A stretch of DNA of 21,744 nt from an uncultured Anaerovibrio sp. (GTDB lineage: Bacteria; Bacillota; Negativicutes; Selenomonadales; Selenomonadaceae). The first letter of the stretch is position 1. Each line of letters opens with the position of its first letter. Below are positions 6,762-14,723 of this stretch, piece by piece. The notes under the pieces were generated by a model. That model was not told the origin of the DNA and did no database searches. It was given only the letters and a program-made list of their open reading frames with translations. The stretch lies in assembly GCA_902785445.1 (NCBI GenBank), contig CACZYN010000036.1:1-21744 (forward strand), in the 5' to 3' direction. Both the position numbers and the translations under genes were made by a program.

Positions 6762-6799
6762 CATATCCCTTGATAAATAGGCTTGTGATATGGATTTTT
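6762..6799 (+). promoter_or_regulatory. Weak hairpin plus T-run between rplGB and rpsL
   Basis: CATATC (6762-6767) pairs with GATATG (6787-6792), with a possible inner CCT/AGG pair, and TTTTT follows at 6795-6799. This could be a weak attenuator lowering str operon transcription after rplGB. The stem is short and AT-rich, so it may be chance. Confidence 0.3.
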
Positions 6800-6841
6800 A
6801 ATAAATACTAAATACTCAATTTGAAGGAAGGAGGTGCATGT

Positions 6842-7225
6842 ATGCCTACAATTAATCAGTTAGTTCGCAAGAGCAGACAGAGCATGCAGGATAAATCTAC
6901 AGCACCGGCATTAAAGAATTGCCCACAGAAGCGTGGGGTTTGCACAAGAGTTTACACTACAACTCCTAAGAAGCCTAACTCCGCACTGCGTAAGGTTGCC
7001 CGTGTTCGTTTAACAAATAGCATTGAAGTAACCGCATATATCCCAGGCATTGGCCATAATCTGCAGGAACATAGCGTTGTTTTGATCAGAGGCGGGCGTG
7101 TTAAGGACTTACCAGGTGTTCGTTACCACATTGTACGTGGTTCTTTGGATACCGCTGGTGTTCAGGATCGCGCTCAGGGCAGATCCAAGTACGGTGCAAA
7201 GCGCGCCAAGGCTAAGAAGGCTTAA
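6842..7225 (+). CDS. rpsL: 30S ribosomal protein S12
   Basis: Small-subunit decoding-centre protein. The 127 residues match the short S12 form. Visible are CPQKRGVCTRVYTTTPKKPN and GGRVKDLPGVRYH; the lysines linked to streptomycin resistance when mutated (in TPKKPNS and VKDLPG) are intact, predicting a sensitive-type S12. Start is ATG 6842 behind AAGGAGGTG; a TTG at 6821 in frame lies before the ribosome site and is rejected. Second gene of the str operon. Confidence 0.97.
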   Translation: MPTINQLVRKSRQSMQDKSTAPALKNCPQKRGVCTRVYTTTPKKPNSALRKVARVRLTNSIEVTAYIPGIGHNLQEHSVVLIRGGRVKDLPGVRYHIVRGSLDTAGVQDRAQGRSKYGAKRAKAKKA

Positions 7226-7277
7226 TCTGCCACAGACAATCTAATTTCTAAAAGATTATGGAAGGAGGCAAAAACAG

Positions 7278-7748
7278 ATGCCAAGAAAAGGTTCAGTACC
7301 TAAGCGTGACGTTTTACCGGATCCAGTGTATCACTCCAAAATCGTCACCAAGTTCATCAATAAGGTAATGCTTTCTGGTAAGAAGGGCGTTGCTGAAAGA
7401 GTAGTATATGACGCATTTGAAATAATCCGTGCCAAGACTGGCCAGGATCCATTGGAAGTATTTGAGACTGCATTGAAAAATGTAATGCCAGTTCTGGAGG
7501 TTCGTGCCCGCCGTGTAGGTGGTGCTAACTACCAGGTTCCAGTTGAGGTTCGTCCTGACCGTCGCATGACTCTCGGTATCCGCTGGATTGTTAACTACGC
7601 AAGACTGCGTGGCGAGAAGACCATGGATGAGAGACTTTCCGGTGAGCTGATGGATGCAGCCAACAACACTGGCGCAGCTATTAAGAAGAAGGAAGATACC
7701 CACAAGATGGCAGAGGCTAACAAGGCATTTGCTCATTATCGTTGGTAA
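7278..7748 (+). CDS. rpsG: 30S ribosomal protein S7
   Basis: Primary 16S rRNA 3'-domain binder that nucleates assembly of the 30S head. It has the standard 156 residues, starting MPRKGSVPKRDVLPDP, with VGGANYQVPVEV (about 80-91) and GIRWIVNYAR typical of the family. A GGAAGGAGG site lies 9 nt before the ATG. Placed 52 nt after rpsL. In other bacteria S7 can repress this operon by binding the rpsL-rpsG spacer; no obvious folded target was recognised in that short gap here. Confidence 0.98.
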   Translation: MPRKGSVPKRDVLPDPVYHSKIVTKFINKVMLSGKKGVAERVVYDAFEIIRAKTGQDPLEVFETALKNVMPVLEVRARRVGGANYQVPVEVRPDRRMTLGIRWIVNYARLRGEKTMDERLSGELMDAANNTGAAIKKKEDTHKMAEANKAFAHYRW

Positions 7749-7782
7749 TAGTCGTTAAGTAGATTAAGGAGATAGATAAAAA

Positions 7783-9861
7783 GTGGCTAGAGAGTATAGT
7801 CTGGAAAAGACTCGTAATATCGGTATCATGGCTCACATTGATGCTGGTAAGACAACCACTACTGAGCGTATTCTCTTCTACACAGGTGTCAACCACAAGA
7901 TTGGTGAGGTTCATGAAGGCGCAGCTACCATGGACTGGATGGAGCAGGAGCAGGAGCGTGGTATTACCATTACTTCCGCTGCTACCACTTGCCATTGGAA
8001 GGACCATCGTATCAACATCATTGATACTCCGGGCCACGTTGACTTCACTGTTGAGGTAGAGCGTTCTCTTAGAGTATTAGACGGTGCTGTAGCAGTTCTC
8101 ACTGCTCGCGGCGGCGTTGAGCCTCAGACTGAGACCGTATGGCGTCAGGCTGAGAAATATAATGTACCACGTATGGCTTATGTAAATAAGATGGATATTA
8201 CTGGTGCAGATTTCTTCAACGTAATCAACATGATGCATGAGCGTCTTCAGGCCAATGCAGTTGCTATCCAGCTGCCAATCGGCGCTGAGGACAACTTCCA
8301 GGGCATCATTGATTTGGTAAAGATGGAAGCTATCGTATACGAGGATGACCTCGGTAAGGTAGCTGACGAGGTAGCTATCCCTGAGGATATGCAGGACCAG
8401 GCTGAAGAGTATCGGGAAAAGCTCATGGAAGCTCTTTCTGACTTCGATGATGAGTTCGCTATGAAGTATCTTGAGGGCGAGGAGATTTCCGAGGAGGAAA
8501 TCAAGACTGTTATCCGCAAGGCTACCATCGCTTGTAAGATGTGCCCAGTAACCTGTGGTACTTCCTATCGTAACAAGGGCGTTCAGCCTATGCTGGATGC
8601 TGTTGTAGACTTTATGCCAGCTCCTACTGATATCGCTGCTATCAAGGGTGTAAATCCTGATACTGGCGAAGAGGATGAGCGTCCTTCCAGCGACAAGGAG
8701 CCATTCGCAGCACTGGCATTTAAGATTATGGCTGACCCTTATGTTGGTAAGCTGGCATTCTTCCGGGTTTACTCCGGTACCCTTTCCTCCGGTTCTTATG
8801 TGTTTAACTCCACTAAGGGAAAGAAGGAGCGTATCGGCCGTATCCTCCAGATGCATGCTAACAACCGTAAGGAACTGGATATCGTATACAGCGGTGATAT
8901 TGCTGCTGCTGTAGGTCTCAAGGACACCACTACTGGTGATACCCTTTGCGATGAGAACCATCCAATCATCCTTGAGTCCATGGAATTCCCAGATCCAGTT
9001 ATCTCCGTTGCAGTTGAGCCTAAGACCAAGAACGACCAGGAGAAGATGGGTATTGCCCTTCAGAAGCTGGCAGAGGAGGATCCAACCTTCCGCGTTCGTA
9101 CTGATGAAGAAACTGGTCAGGTTATCATCTCCGGTATGGGTGAGCTTCACCTGGAGATCATCGTTGACCGTATGCTTCGTGAGTTCAAGGTTGACTGCGT
9201 AGTAGGTAACCCTCAGGTTGCTTATCGTGAGACCATCCGTAAGGAAGTTGACTGCGAAGGTAAGTTCGTTCGTCAGTCCGGTGGTCACGGCCAGTATGGT
9301 CACTGCAAACTCCAGCTTATTCCTCAGAAGCCTGGCGAAGGCTTCAGCTTTGAGAACAAGGTTGTAGGTGGTGCTATTCCTAAGGAATACATCGGTCCAA
9401 TCGAAGCTGGTATCAAGCAGGCTATGGAAGCCGGCGTTCTCGCTGGTTACCCAGTTGTTGATGTTAAGGCTATCGTTTATGATGGATCCTTCCATGAGGT
9501 TGACTCCTCAGAGGCTGCGTTCAAGGTTGCCGGTTCCATGGCATTCAAGAACGGTGCTCTGAAAGCTGATCCAGTAATTCTCGAGCCTTATGTAAAGGTT
9601 GAGGTTATCGTTCCTGAAGAGTACATGGGCGATGTAATCGGTGACCTGAACTCCCGTCGTGGTCGCATTGATGGTATGGAAGCACGTAATGGTGCTCAGG
9701 TAATCAATGGTTTCGTTCCACTCTCCGGTATGTTCGGTTATTCCACTGATTTGCGTTCCAAGACTCAGGGCCGCGGTAATTACTCAATGGAAGTTTCTCA
9801 CTATGAGGAAGTTCCTAAGAATATAGCTGATGGCATTATTGCCAAAAATAAAGGCGAATAA
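7783..9861 (+). CDS. fusA: Elongation factor G
   Basis: GTPase that drives translocation of tRNA and mRNA. At 692 residues it has the usual length. The G domain shows AHIDAGKTTTTERIL (P-loop), the RGITITSAATT switch I end, DTPGHVDF (G3) and NKMD (G4); domains II-V follow, including GMGELHLEI in domain III and SGGHGQYGH in domain IV. The GTG start at 7783 is preceded by AAGGAG. Follows rpsG by 34 nt and precedes tuf by 20 nt, the canonical str order. Nothing suggests a paralogue rather than the main EF-G. Confidence 0.98.
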   Translation: MAREYSLEKTRNIGIMAHIDAGKTTTTERILFYTGVNHKIGEVHEGAATMDWMEQEQERGITITSAATTCHWKDHRINIIDTPGHVDFTVEVERSLRVLDGAVAVLTARGGVEPQTETVWRQAEKYNVPRMAYVNKMDITGADFFNVINMMHERLQANAVAIQLPIGAEDNFQGIIDLVKMEAIVYEDDLGKVADEVAIPEDMQDQAEEYREKLMEALSDFDDEFAMKYLEGEEISEEEIKTVIRKATIACKMCPVTCGTSYRNKGVQPMLDAVVDFMPAPTDIAAIKGVNPDTGEEDERPSSDKEPFAALAFKIMADPYVGKLAFFRVYSGTLSSGSYVFNSTKGKKERIGRILQMHANNRKELDIVYSGDIAAAVGLKDTTTGDTLCDENHPIILESMEFPDPVISVAVEPKTKNDQEKMGIALQKLAEEDPTFRVRTDEETGQVIISGMGELHLEIIVDRMLREFKVDCVVGNPQVAYRETIRKEVDCEGKFVRQSGGHGQYGHCKLQLIPQKPGEGFSFENKVVGGAIPKEYIGPIEAGIKQAMEAGVLAGYPVVDVKAIVYDGSFHEVDSSEAAFKVAGSMAFKNGALKADPVILEPYVKVEVIVPEEYMGDVIGDLNSRRGRIDGMEARNGAQVINGFVPLSGMFGYSTDLRSKTQGRGNYSMEVSHYEEVPKNIADGIIAKNKGE

Positions 9862-9881
9862 TAAGGAGGAAATAATCCAAA

Positions 9882-11069
9882 ATGGCAAAGGAAACATTTG
9901 AAAGAACAAAACCACATGTTAACATTGGTACCATCGGTCACGTTGACCATGGTAAGACTACCTTGACTGCTGCTATCACCAAGGTTCTCTCTGAGAAGGG
10001 TATGGCTCAGTTCGAAGACTACGCTAACATCGATAAGGCTCCAGAGGAGAGAGAGCGTGGTATTACTATTAACACTGCACACGTTGAGTATGAGACTGAG
10101 TCCCGTCACTATGCACACGTTGACTGCCCAGGCCATGCTGACTATGTAAAGAACATGATCACTGGTGCAGCTCAGATGGATGGTGCTATCCTGGTAGTAT
10201 CCGCAGCTGATGGCCCTATGCCTCAGACTCGTGAGCACATCCTCTTGGCTCGTCAGGTAGGCGTTCCTGCAATGGTAGTATTCCTTAACAAGGTTGACCA
10301 GGTTGACGATCCTGAGCTTCTCGAGCTCGTTGAGATGGAAGTTCGTGAGCTGCTCTCCAGCTACGAGTTCCCTGGCGATGACATTCCAGTAGTTGCTGGT
10401 TCCGCTCTGAAGGCTCTCGAGGGTGATGAAGAGCAGAAGGCTAACATCCTGAAGCTGATGGATGAGGTTGATGCATATATCCCAACTCCTACCCGTGATA
10501 CTGACAAGCCTTTCTTGATGCCAGTCGAGGACGTATTCACTATCACTGGTCGTGGTACTGTTGCTACCGGCCGTGTAGAGCGTGGTGAGCTGAACCTGAA
10601 CGATACTGTTGAGATCGTAGGTATCGCAGAAGAGACCCGTTCCACTGTTGTAACCGGTATCGAGATGTTCCGTAAGCTGCTCCCTAGCGCTCAGGCTGGT
10701 GACAACATCGGTGCTCTGCTCCGTGGTGTTGACCGTAAGGAAATCCAGCGTGGTCAGGTACTTGCTAAGCCAGGTTCCATCAACCCACACACTAAGTTCA
10801 AGGGTCAGGTTTACGTACTGACCAAGGAAGAGGGCGGCCGTCACACTGCTTTCACCACCAACTATCGTCCACAGTTCTACTTCAGAACTACTGACGTTAC
10901 CGGTGTTGTAACTCTTCCTGCTGACGTTCCAATGGTAATGCCTGGCGATAACGTAGAGATGTCCGTAGAGCTCATCACTCCAATCGCTATCGAGGCTGGT
11001 CTCCGCTTCGCTATCCGCGAGGGTGGCCACACTGTTGGTGCAGGCCGTGTAACTGAGATCGACGCTTAA
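9882..11069 (+). CDS. tuf: Elongation factor Tu
   Basis: Delivers aminoacyl-tRNA to the ribosome as a ternary complex with GTP. 395 residues, typical. Visible: GHVDHGKTTLTAAI (P-loop), RGITINTAHVEYET with the switch I Thr, DCPGHADYVKNM with the catalytic His, NKVDQVDDPEL (G4) and SALKALEG (G5), then barrel domains 2 and 3 ending in GRVTEIDA. AAGGAGG lies 12 nt upstream of the ATG. Last gene of the str unit; a hairpin and the S10 promoter follow. Highly biased codon use fits very high expression. Confidence 0.98.
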   Translation: MAKETFERTKPHVNIGTIGHVDHGKTTLTAAITKVLSEKGMAQFEDYANIDKAPEERERGITINTAHVEYETESRHYAHVDCPGHADYVKNMITGAAQMDGAILVVSAADGPMPQTREHILLARQVGVPAMVVFLNKVDQVDDPELLELVEMEVRELLSSYEFPGDDIPVVAGSALKALEGDEEQKANILKLMDEVDAYIPTPTRDTDKPFLMPVEDVFTITGRGTVATGRVERGELNLNDTVEIVGIAEETRSTVVTGIEMFRKLLPSAQAGDNIGALLRGVDRKEIQRGQVLAKPGSINPHTKFKGQVYVLTKEEGGRHTAFTTNYRPQFYFRTTDVTGVVTLPADVPMVMPGDNVEMSVELITPIAIEAGLRFAIREGGHTVGAGRVTEIDA

Positions 11070-11114
11070 TAGTCATCTTAGGAGCTAAATAGATTTACTT
11101 AATTTCCTTATTAA

Positions 11115-11142
11115 ATAAGGGCGGCTGTATGGTCGCCCTTAT
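11115..11142 (+). terminator. Hairpin after tuf, possible partial terminator
   Basis: ATAAGGGCG (11115-11123) pairs perfectly with CGCCCTTAT (11134-11142) around a 10-base loop. What follows is AT-rich but not a T-run, so it may only slow polymerase or protect the tuf mRNA end. Two small palindromes overlap its base (CCTTATT-A-AATAAGG at 11106-11120 and CCTTAT-A-ATAAGG at 11137-11149). Confidence 0.5.
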
Positions 11143-11167
11143 AATAAGGTTTATGGTACTCTCCATA

Positions 11168-11195
11168 TTGACATTTTCAATGTGGTATATATAAT
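11168..11195 (+). promoter_or_regulatory. Sigma-A promoter of the S10 operon
   Basis: Perfect -35 TTGACA (11168-11173), 16 bp spacer and perfect -10 TATAAT (11190-11195). Transcription should start near 11203, producing a leader of about 127 nt before rpsJ. Lets the S10-spc operon be transcribed apart from the str operon. Confidence 0.9.
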
Positions 11196-11202
11196 AAGAA
11201 GC

Positions 11203-11329
11203 GGTGTGCTTCTAAGTACCCCCAATGCGATGACGTGGTAGATGGCTTGCAACGCATCCAGCGTGAGTAAGGGAACTACTACGGAGAAATGTTTGGGCCT
11301 GGAGCCCGGACGAGAAGGAGGAAAATAAA
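11203..11329 (+). promoter_or_regulatory. Structured 5' leader of the S10 operon, candidate autoregulatory RNA
   Basis: Pairings visible by eye: CGTGGTAG (11234-11241) with CTACTACG (11276-11283), 8 bp with one G-U; inside it, ACGC (11252-11255) with GCGT (11261-11264); downstream, a 7 bp hairpin TTTGGGC/GCCCGGA (11292-11310) ending shortly before the AGGAGG of rpsJ. No T-run terminator is present. I do not recognise an Rfam class. Control by a ribosomal protein is plausible by analogy with the E. coli S10 leader bound by L4, but not shown. Confidence 0.5.
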
Positions 11330-11599
11330 TTGTCTAAGCAGCAGAAAATCAGAATTCGTTTGAAGGCTTATGATCACAAGGCATTGGATCAGAGTGCAGT
11401 TGGCCCTATTCCGCTCCCTACTGAGAAGCAGATATACACAATTCTGCGTTCTCCACATGTTAATAAGGACTCCCGTGAGCAGTTCGAGATGAGAACCCAC
11501 AAGCGCCTTATTGATGTTCTGGAGCCAACCCCAAAGACAGTAGATGCTCTCACGCGTCTTGAACTGCCAGCAGGTGTGGATATCGAGCTTAAATTATAA
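11330..11599 (+). CDS. rpsJ: 30S ribosomal protein S10 (NusE) with internal in-frame deletion
   Basis: S10 is a 30S head protein and, as NusE, part of the NusB antitermination complex. TTG 11330 starts MSKQQKIRIRLKAYDH behind AGGAGG. The protein has 89 residues, whereas bacterial S10 is normally 102-103. The missing part is internal: after LDQSA (residues 19-23) the sequence goes straight to VGPIPLPTEK, skipping about 14 residues (42 nt) that normally form much of helix 1, of the type xxIVETAKRTGAxV. Everything after that is standard (SREQFEMRTHKRLID, KTVDAL, LPAGVDIELKL), so this is not a late frameshift or a wrong start. It is either a true deletion or an assembly error. First gene of the S10 operon. 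Confidence 0.93.
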   Translation: MSKQQKIRIRLKAYDHKALDQSAVGPIPLPTEKQIYTILRSPHVNKDSREQFEMRTHKRLIDVLEPTPKTVDALTRLELPAGVDIELKL

Positions 11600-11615
11600 T
11601 TAGGAGGTGGAATAA

Positions 11616-12260
11616 TTGGCTAAAGCAATTTTAGGTAGAAAGCTGGGCATGACTCAGATCTTCACTGAAGAGGGTCAGGTAGTTCCAGTAACAGTTGTTG
11701 AGTCTGGCAACAACGTTGTTGTACAGAACAAGACTGTTGAAAATGATGGTTATAATGCAGTACAGCTTGGCTTCGGCGTAGTCAAGGAACATAAGGTTAA
11801 CAAGCCTATGAAGGGTCATTTCGCAAAGGCTGGTGTAGCTCCAGTAAAGTACATCCGCGAGATGCGTTTGACTGATGCTTCTGAATATAACACTGGTGAT
11901 GTAATCGGTGTTGATATATTTTCCGCCGGAGAATTAGTTGATGTGACTGGTACTTCCAAGGGTAAGGGTTTCGCTGGTGGTATCAAGCGTCACAATTTTG
12001 CTCGTGGACCAATGGGACATGGTTCCAAGTCTCATCGTGAGCCTGGTTCTACAGGTGCGATGATCAGTGGTCACGGTGGTCGTGTTCTTAAAGGTAAGAA
12101 GCTGCCAGGCCAGATGGGTGGCAACAAGGTTACTGTACAGCGTCTCTCCATTGTAAGAGTTGATGCAGACCGTAATCTGCTCCTTATCAAGGGTGCAGTT
12201 CCAGGACCAAAGAAGGGTCTGGTAATTGTAAAGGCAACCGTTAAACCGGGTAAAAACTAA
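11616..12260 (+). CDS. rplC: 50S ribosomal protein L3
   Basis: Early assembly protein near the peptidyl-transferase centre. 214 residues starting MAKAILGRKLGMTQIF from TTG 11616 behind TAGGAGG. The long loop that reaches the catalytic centre is visible at SKGKGFAGGIKRHNFARGPM and on to GKKLPGQMGG; the loop has STGAMISGHGG, slightly longer than in Bacillus. The end AVPGPKKGLVIVKATVK is typical. 16 nt after rpsJ. Confidence 0.97.
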   Translation: MAKAILGRKLGMTQIFTEEGQVVPVTVVESGNNVVVQNKTVENDGYNAVQLGFGVVKEHKVNKPMKGHFAKAGVAPVKYIREMRLTDASEYNTGDVIGVDIFSAGELVDVTGTSKGKGFAGGIKRHNFARGPMGHGSKSHREPGSTGAMISGHGGRVLKGKKLPGQMGGNKVTVQRLSIVRVDADRNLLLIKGAVPGPKKGLVIVKATVKPGKN

Positions 12261-12282
12261 TTCGGAAGGAGGATAAGCTATA

Positions 12283-12906
12283 ATGCCTACAGTAGCAGTA
12301 TATGACATCGCTAACAAGCAGGTTGGCGATATCGAATTAAAGGAAAATATTTTTGGCGTAGAGATGAACGCAGGTCTTGTACATCAGGCTGTTATCATGC
12401 AGTTGGCTTCCCAGCGTCATGGCAATCATGCCACTAAGACTCGCAGCATGGTTCGCGGCGGTGGCCGTAAGCCTTGGAAGCAGAAGGGTACCGGTCGTGC
12501 AAGATGTGGTTCCACCCGTTCCCCAATCTGGGTTGGCGGTGGTACCGTATTTGGTCCAACCCCTCGTTCCTACGCATTCAGCATGCCTCGTAAGCAGCGT
12601 CGCCTGGCAATCATGTGCGCACTGTCTGACAAGGTTGCTAATGATGAAATTGTGGTTCTCGATAGCATTGATTTCGACGCTCCTAAGACTAAGGAAGTTG
12701 TAAAAATGCTGGAGACCTTCAGTGTAGATAAGAAGGCCCTCATCATCACTGCTGATTATGCAGAGAATGTTGAAAAGTCTTCCCGCAATATCCCTGGTGT
12801 TAAGGCTATTAACACTACCGGTCTGAATGTATTTGACATCCTGAACGCTGATAAGATGTTCATCACCAAGGATGCCATTGCTCGTATTGAGGAGGTATAT
12901 GCATAA
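12283..12906 (+). CDS. rplD: 50S ribosomal protein L4
   Basis: 23S rRNA binder whose loop lines the peptide exit tunnel; in E. coli it also represses the S10 operon. 207 residues, normal. The tunnel loop is clear: RGGGRKPWKQKGTGRARCGS, then RSPIWVGGGTVFGPTPRSY. A GGAAGGAGG site precedes the ATG. Its stop codon overlaps the rplW start by one base (TAATG), so the two are translationally coupled. If the folded rpsJ leader is autoregulatory, L4 is the first candidate to test. Confidence 0.97.
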   Translation: MPTVAVYDIANKQVGDIELKENIFGVEMNAGLVHQAVIMQLASQRHGNHATKTRSMVRGGGRKPWKQKGTGRARCGSTRSPIWVGGGTVFGPTPRSYAFSMPRKQRRLAIMCALSDKVANDEIVVLDSIDFDAPKTKEVVKMLETFSVDKKALIITADYAENVEKSSRNIPGVKAINTTGLNVFDILNADKMFITKDAIARIEEVYA

Positions 12907-13187
12907 TGGAAGCACGCGACATCATCATCCGCCCTCTCATTACTGAAAAGAGCACTACACTCATGGCTGAGGGCAAATATGTATTTGAAGTAGCAAAGTC
13001 TGCTAACAAGATTGAAATTGCCAAGGCAGTTTCAACTATCTTCAATGTAAAGGTTGCTGGTGTAAACACCATCAATGTTGAAGGTAAGAAAAAACGTATG
13101 GGTCGCTTCGTTGGAAAGCGTCGTGACTATAAGAAAGCTATTGTTAAACTTGCAGCTGGCGAGACCATCGAGTTCTTCGAAGCGTAA
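12906..13187 (+). CDS. rplW: 50S ribosomal protein L23
   Basis: Exit-tunnel rim protein and docking site for trigger factor and SRP. 93 residues, starting MEARDIIIRPLITEKS, with ANKIEIAKAVSTIFNVKV and the basic KKKRMGRFVGKRRDYKKAIV part typical of the family. AGGAGG (12890-12895) inside the end of rplD serves as its ribosome site, and the start overlaps the rplD stop by one base. Confidence 0.97.
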   Translation: MEARDIIIRPLITEKSTTLMAEGKYVFEVAKSANKIEIAKAVSTIFNVKVAGVNTINVEGKKKRMGRFVGKRRDYKKAIVKLAAGETIEFFEA

Positions 13188-13212
13188 GATTAGGGAAAAG
13201 GAGGTTAATTAA

Positions 13213-14040
13213 GTGGCAATAAAGAGTTTTAAACCATATTCTGCAGGCAGAAGATTCATGACTGTAGCATCTTTTGATGAAATTACTACTGATAAGCCAG
13301 AGAAGTCCCTTGTTGAGCGTTTGAAGAAACATGGTGGCCGTAATCAGCAGGGTAGATTGACCGTACGTCATCAGGGCGGCGGCCATAAGCGTTTGTATCG
13401 TATCATTGACTTCAAGCGTAACAAGGATGGTATCCCAGCACGGGTTGCTACCATCGAGTACGATCCAAACCGCAGTGCCCGTATTGCACTTTTGAATTAT
13501 GCAGACGGTGAGAAGCGTTATATCATCGCTCCTAACGGTCTGAAGGTTGGAGACAAGGTTGAGTCCGGCGTTGATGCTGATATCAAGCCAGGTAACTGTC
13601 TCCCATTACGGAACATTCCAGTAGGTACCGAGGTTCACAATGTTGAGCTGAAGATTGGTAAGGGTGCACAGCTGGTTCGTTCTGCTGGTGCTTCTGCACA
13701 GCTCATGGCACTTGAGGGTGACTATGCTACCCTTCGTATGCCATCCGGTGAAATGCGCAAGGTACATGCTAACTGCCGTGCTACTATCGGTGTAGTTGGT
13801 AATGCTGAGCACATGAACATCACTATTGGTAAGGCTGGCCGTAACCGTTGGTTGGGTATCCGCCCAGAGAACCGCGGTGTTGCTATGAACCCTAACGACC
13901 ATCCACATGGTGGTGGTGAGGGCCGTTCCCCAGTTGGCCGCAAGCATCCTGTTACTAAATGGGGTAAATGCGCTATGGGTGCCAAGACCCGCCGTAAGAA
14001 GGCTTCTGATAAGTTAATCATCAAAGGCCGTACCAAATAA
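13213..14040 (+). CDS. rplB: 50S ribosomal protein L2
   Basis: Large primary rRNA-binding protein needed for subunit joining and peptidyl transfer. 275 residues from GTG 13213 behind AAAAGGAGG. Starts MAIKSFKPYSAGRRFMT, with RHQGGGHKRLYR and the family-defining VAMNPNDHPHGGGEGRSPVG near 224-243, containing the conserved His of the catalytic-centre loop. C-terminus KASDKLIIKGRTK. No anomaly seen. Confidence 0.98.
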   Translation: MAIKSFKPYSAGRRFMTVASFDEITTDKPEKSLVERLKKHGGRNQQGRLTVRHQGGGHKRLYRIIDFKRNKDGIPARVATIEYDPNRSARIALLNYADGEKRYIIAPNGLKVGDKVESGVDADIKPGNCLPLRNIPVGTEVHNVELKIGKGAQLVRSAGASAQLMALEGDYATLRMPSGEMRKVHANCRATIGVVGNAEHMNITIGKAGRNRWLGIRPENRGVAMNPNDHPHGGGEGRSPVGRKHPVTKWGKCAMGAKTRRKKASDKLIIKGRTK

Positions 14041-14068
14041 GAGATAATCACCGGAAGGAGGATATAAA

Positions 14069-14350
14069 TTGTCAAGATCAGTAAAAAAGGGACCTTATGT
14101 TCATGAAAGCTTAACTAAGAAGATTGATGCCCTGAATGAAGCAAACGACAAAAAGGTTGTAAAGACCTGGTCCAGAAGTTCTACTATTCTGCCAACTTTC
14201 GTTGGTCACACAATCGCTGTACACGATGGCCGCAAGCATGTTCCAGTTTATGTAACTGAGGATATGGTAGGTCATAAGCTTGGTGAATTCGCACCAACTC
14301 GTACATTCAAGGGTCATGCCGGTGAAGAGAGAAAGACCGGTCTTAGATAA
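14069..14350 (+). CDS. rpsS: 30S ribosomal protein S19
   Basis: 30S head protein near the A site, partner of S13. 93 residues with family start SRSVKKGPYVHESL and later KTWSRSSTILPTFVGHTIAVH, GHKLGEFAPTRTFKGH. TTG start at 14069 behind GGAAGGAGG. The order rplB-rpsS-rplV is canonical. Confidence 0.97.
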   Translation: MSRSVKKGPYVHESLTKKIDALNEANDKKVVKTWSRSSTILPTFVGHTIAVHDGRKHVPVYVTEDMVGHKLGEFAPTRTFKGHAGEERKTGLR

Positions 14351-14372
14351 GATTTGAAAGGAGGATCCCTCT

Positions 14373-14705
14373 GTGGAAGCAAAAGCAGTTGCTAAATATG
14401 TTCGCATTGCACCTCGCAAGGTTCGCGTAGTTATGGATCTCATCCGTGGCAAGAGCGTTGCTGATGCATTTGCGATTTTGAAGTTCACACCAAAAGTTGG
14501 TGCTGAAGCTATAGAAAAGGTTCTCAAGAGCGCAGTAGCAAACGCTGAGAACAACTTTGACATGAATGTTGATAACCTCTATGTATCTTCTTGTTACGTT
14601 GATCAGGGACCAACAATGAAGCGTATTCATCCCCGTTCCCGTGGTCAGGCCTTCAAGATTTTGAAGCGTTCTTCCCACATCACTGTAGCAGTAGACGAAA
14701 AGTAA
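14373..14705 (+). CDS. rplV: 50S ribosomal protein L22
   Basis: Its beta-hairpin lines the exit tunnel next to L4. 110 residues. Visible: KYVRIAPRKVRVVMDLIRGK, then the hairpin region VDQGPTMKRIHPRSRGQAF and the end SSHITVAVDEK. GTG start at 14373 after GAAAGGAGG. The tunnel loop has the usual length, with no sign of a macrolide-type duplication or deletion. Confidence 0.97.
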   Translation: MEAKAVAKYVRIAPRKVRVVMDLIRGKSVADAFAILKFTPKVGAEAIEKVLKSAVANAENNFDMNVDNLYVSSCYVDQGPTMKRIHPRSRGQAFKILKRSSHITVAVDEK

Positions 14706-14723
14706 TAAAAGGAGGTTATAAAC

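Noticed and set aside
6820..6841. TTG start at 6821 for rpsL
   Set aside because: It lies before the AAGGAGGTG ribosome site and adds residues not found in S12; ATG 6842 fits.
6842..7225. S12 looks shorter than the Bacillus form
   Set aside because: Bacillus S12 carries an extra N-terminal loop; 127 residues with CPQKRGVCTRV is the common short form, so no deletion.
8077..9495. Long open frame of about 470 codons on the minus strand opposite fusA
   Set aside because: Shadow of biased codon use in fusA; no family features, no ribosome site, and it fully overlaps a certain gene. The same holds for the frame opposite tuf at 9801-11030 and the one opposite rpsS-rpsC at 14343-15512.
11330..11599. 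Explaining the short S10 by a wrong start codon or frameshift
   Set aside because: The N-terminus, C-terminus and all flanking motifs are intact in one frame; only an internal block is absent.
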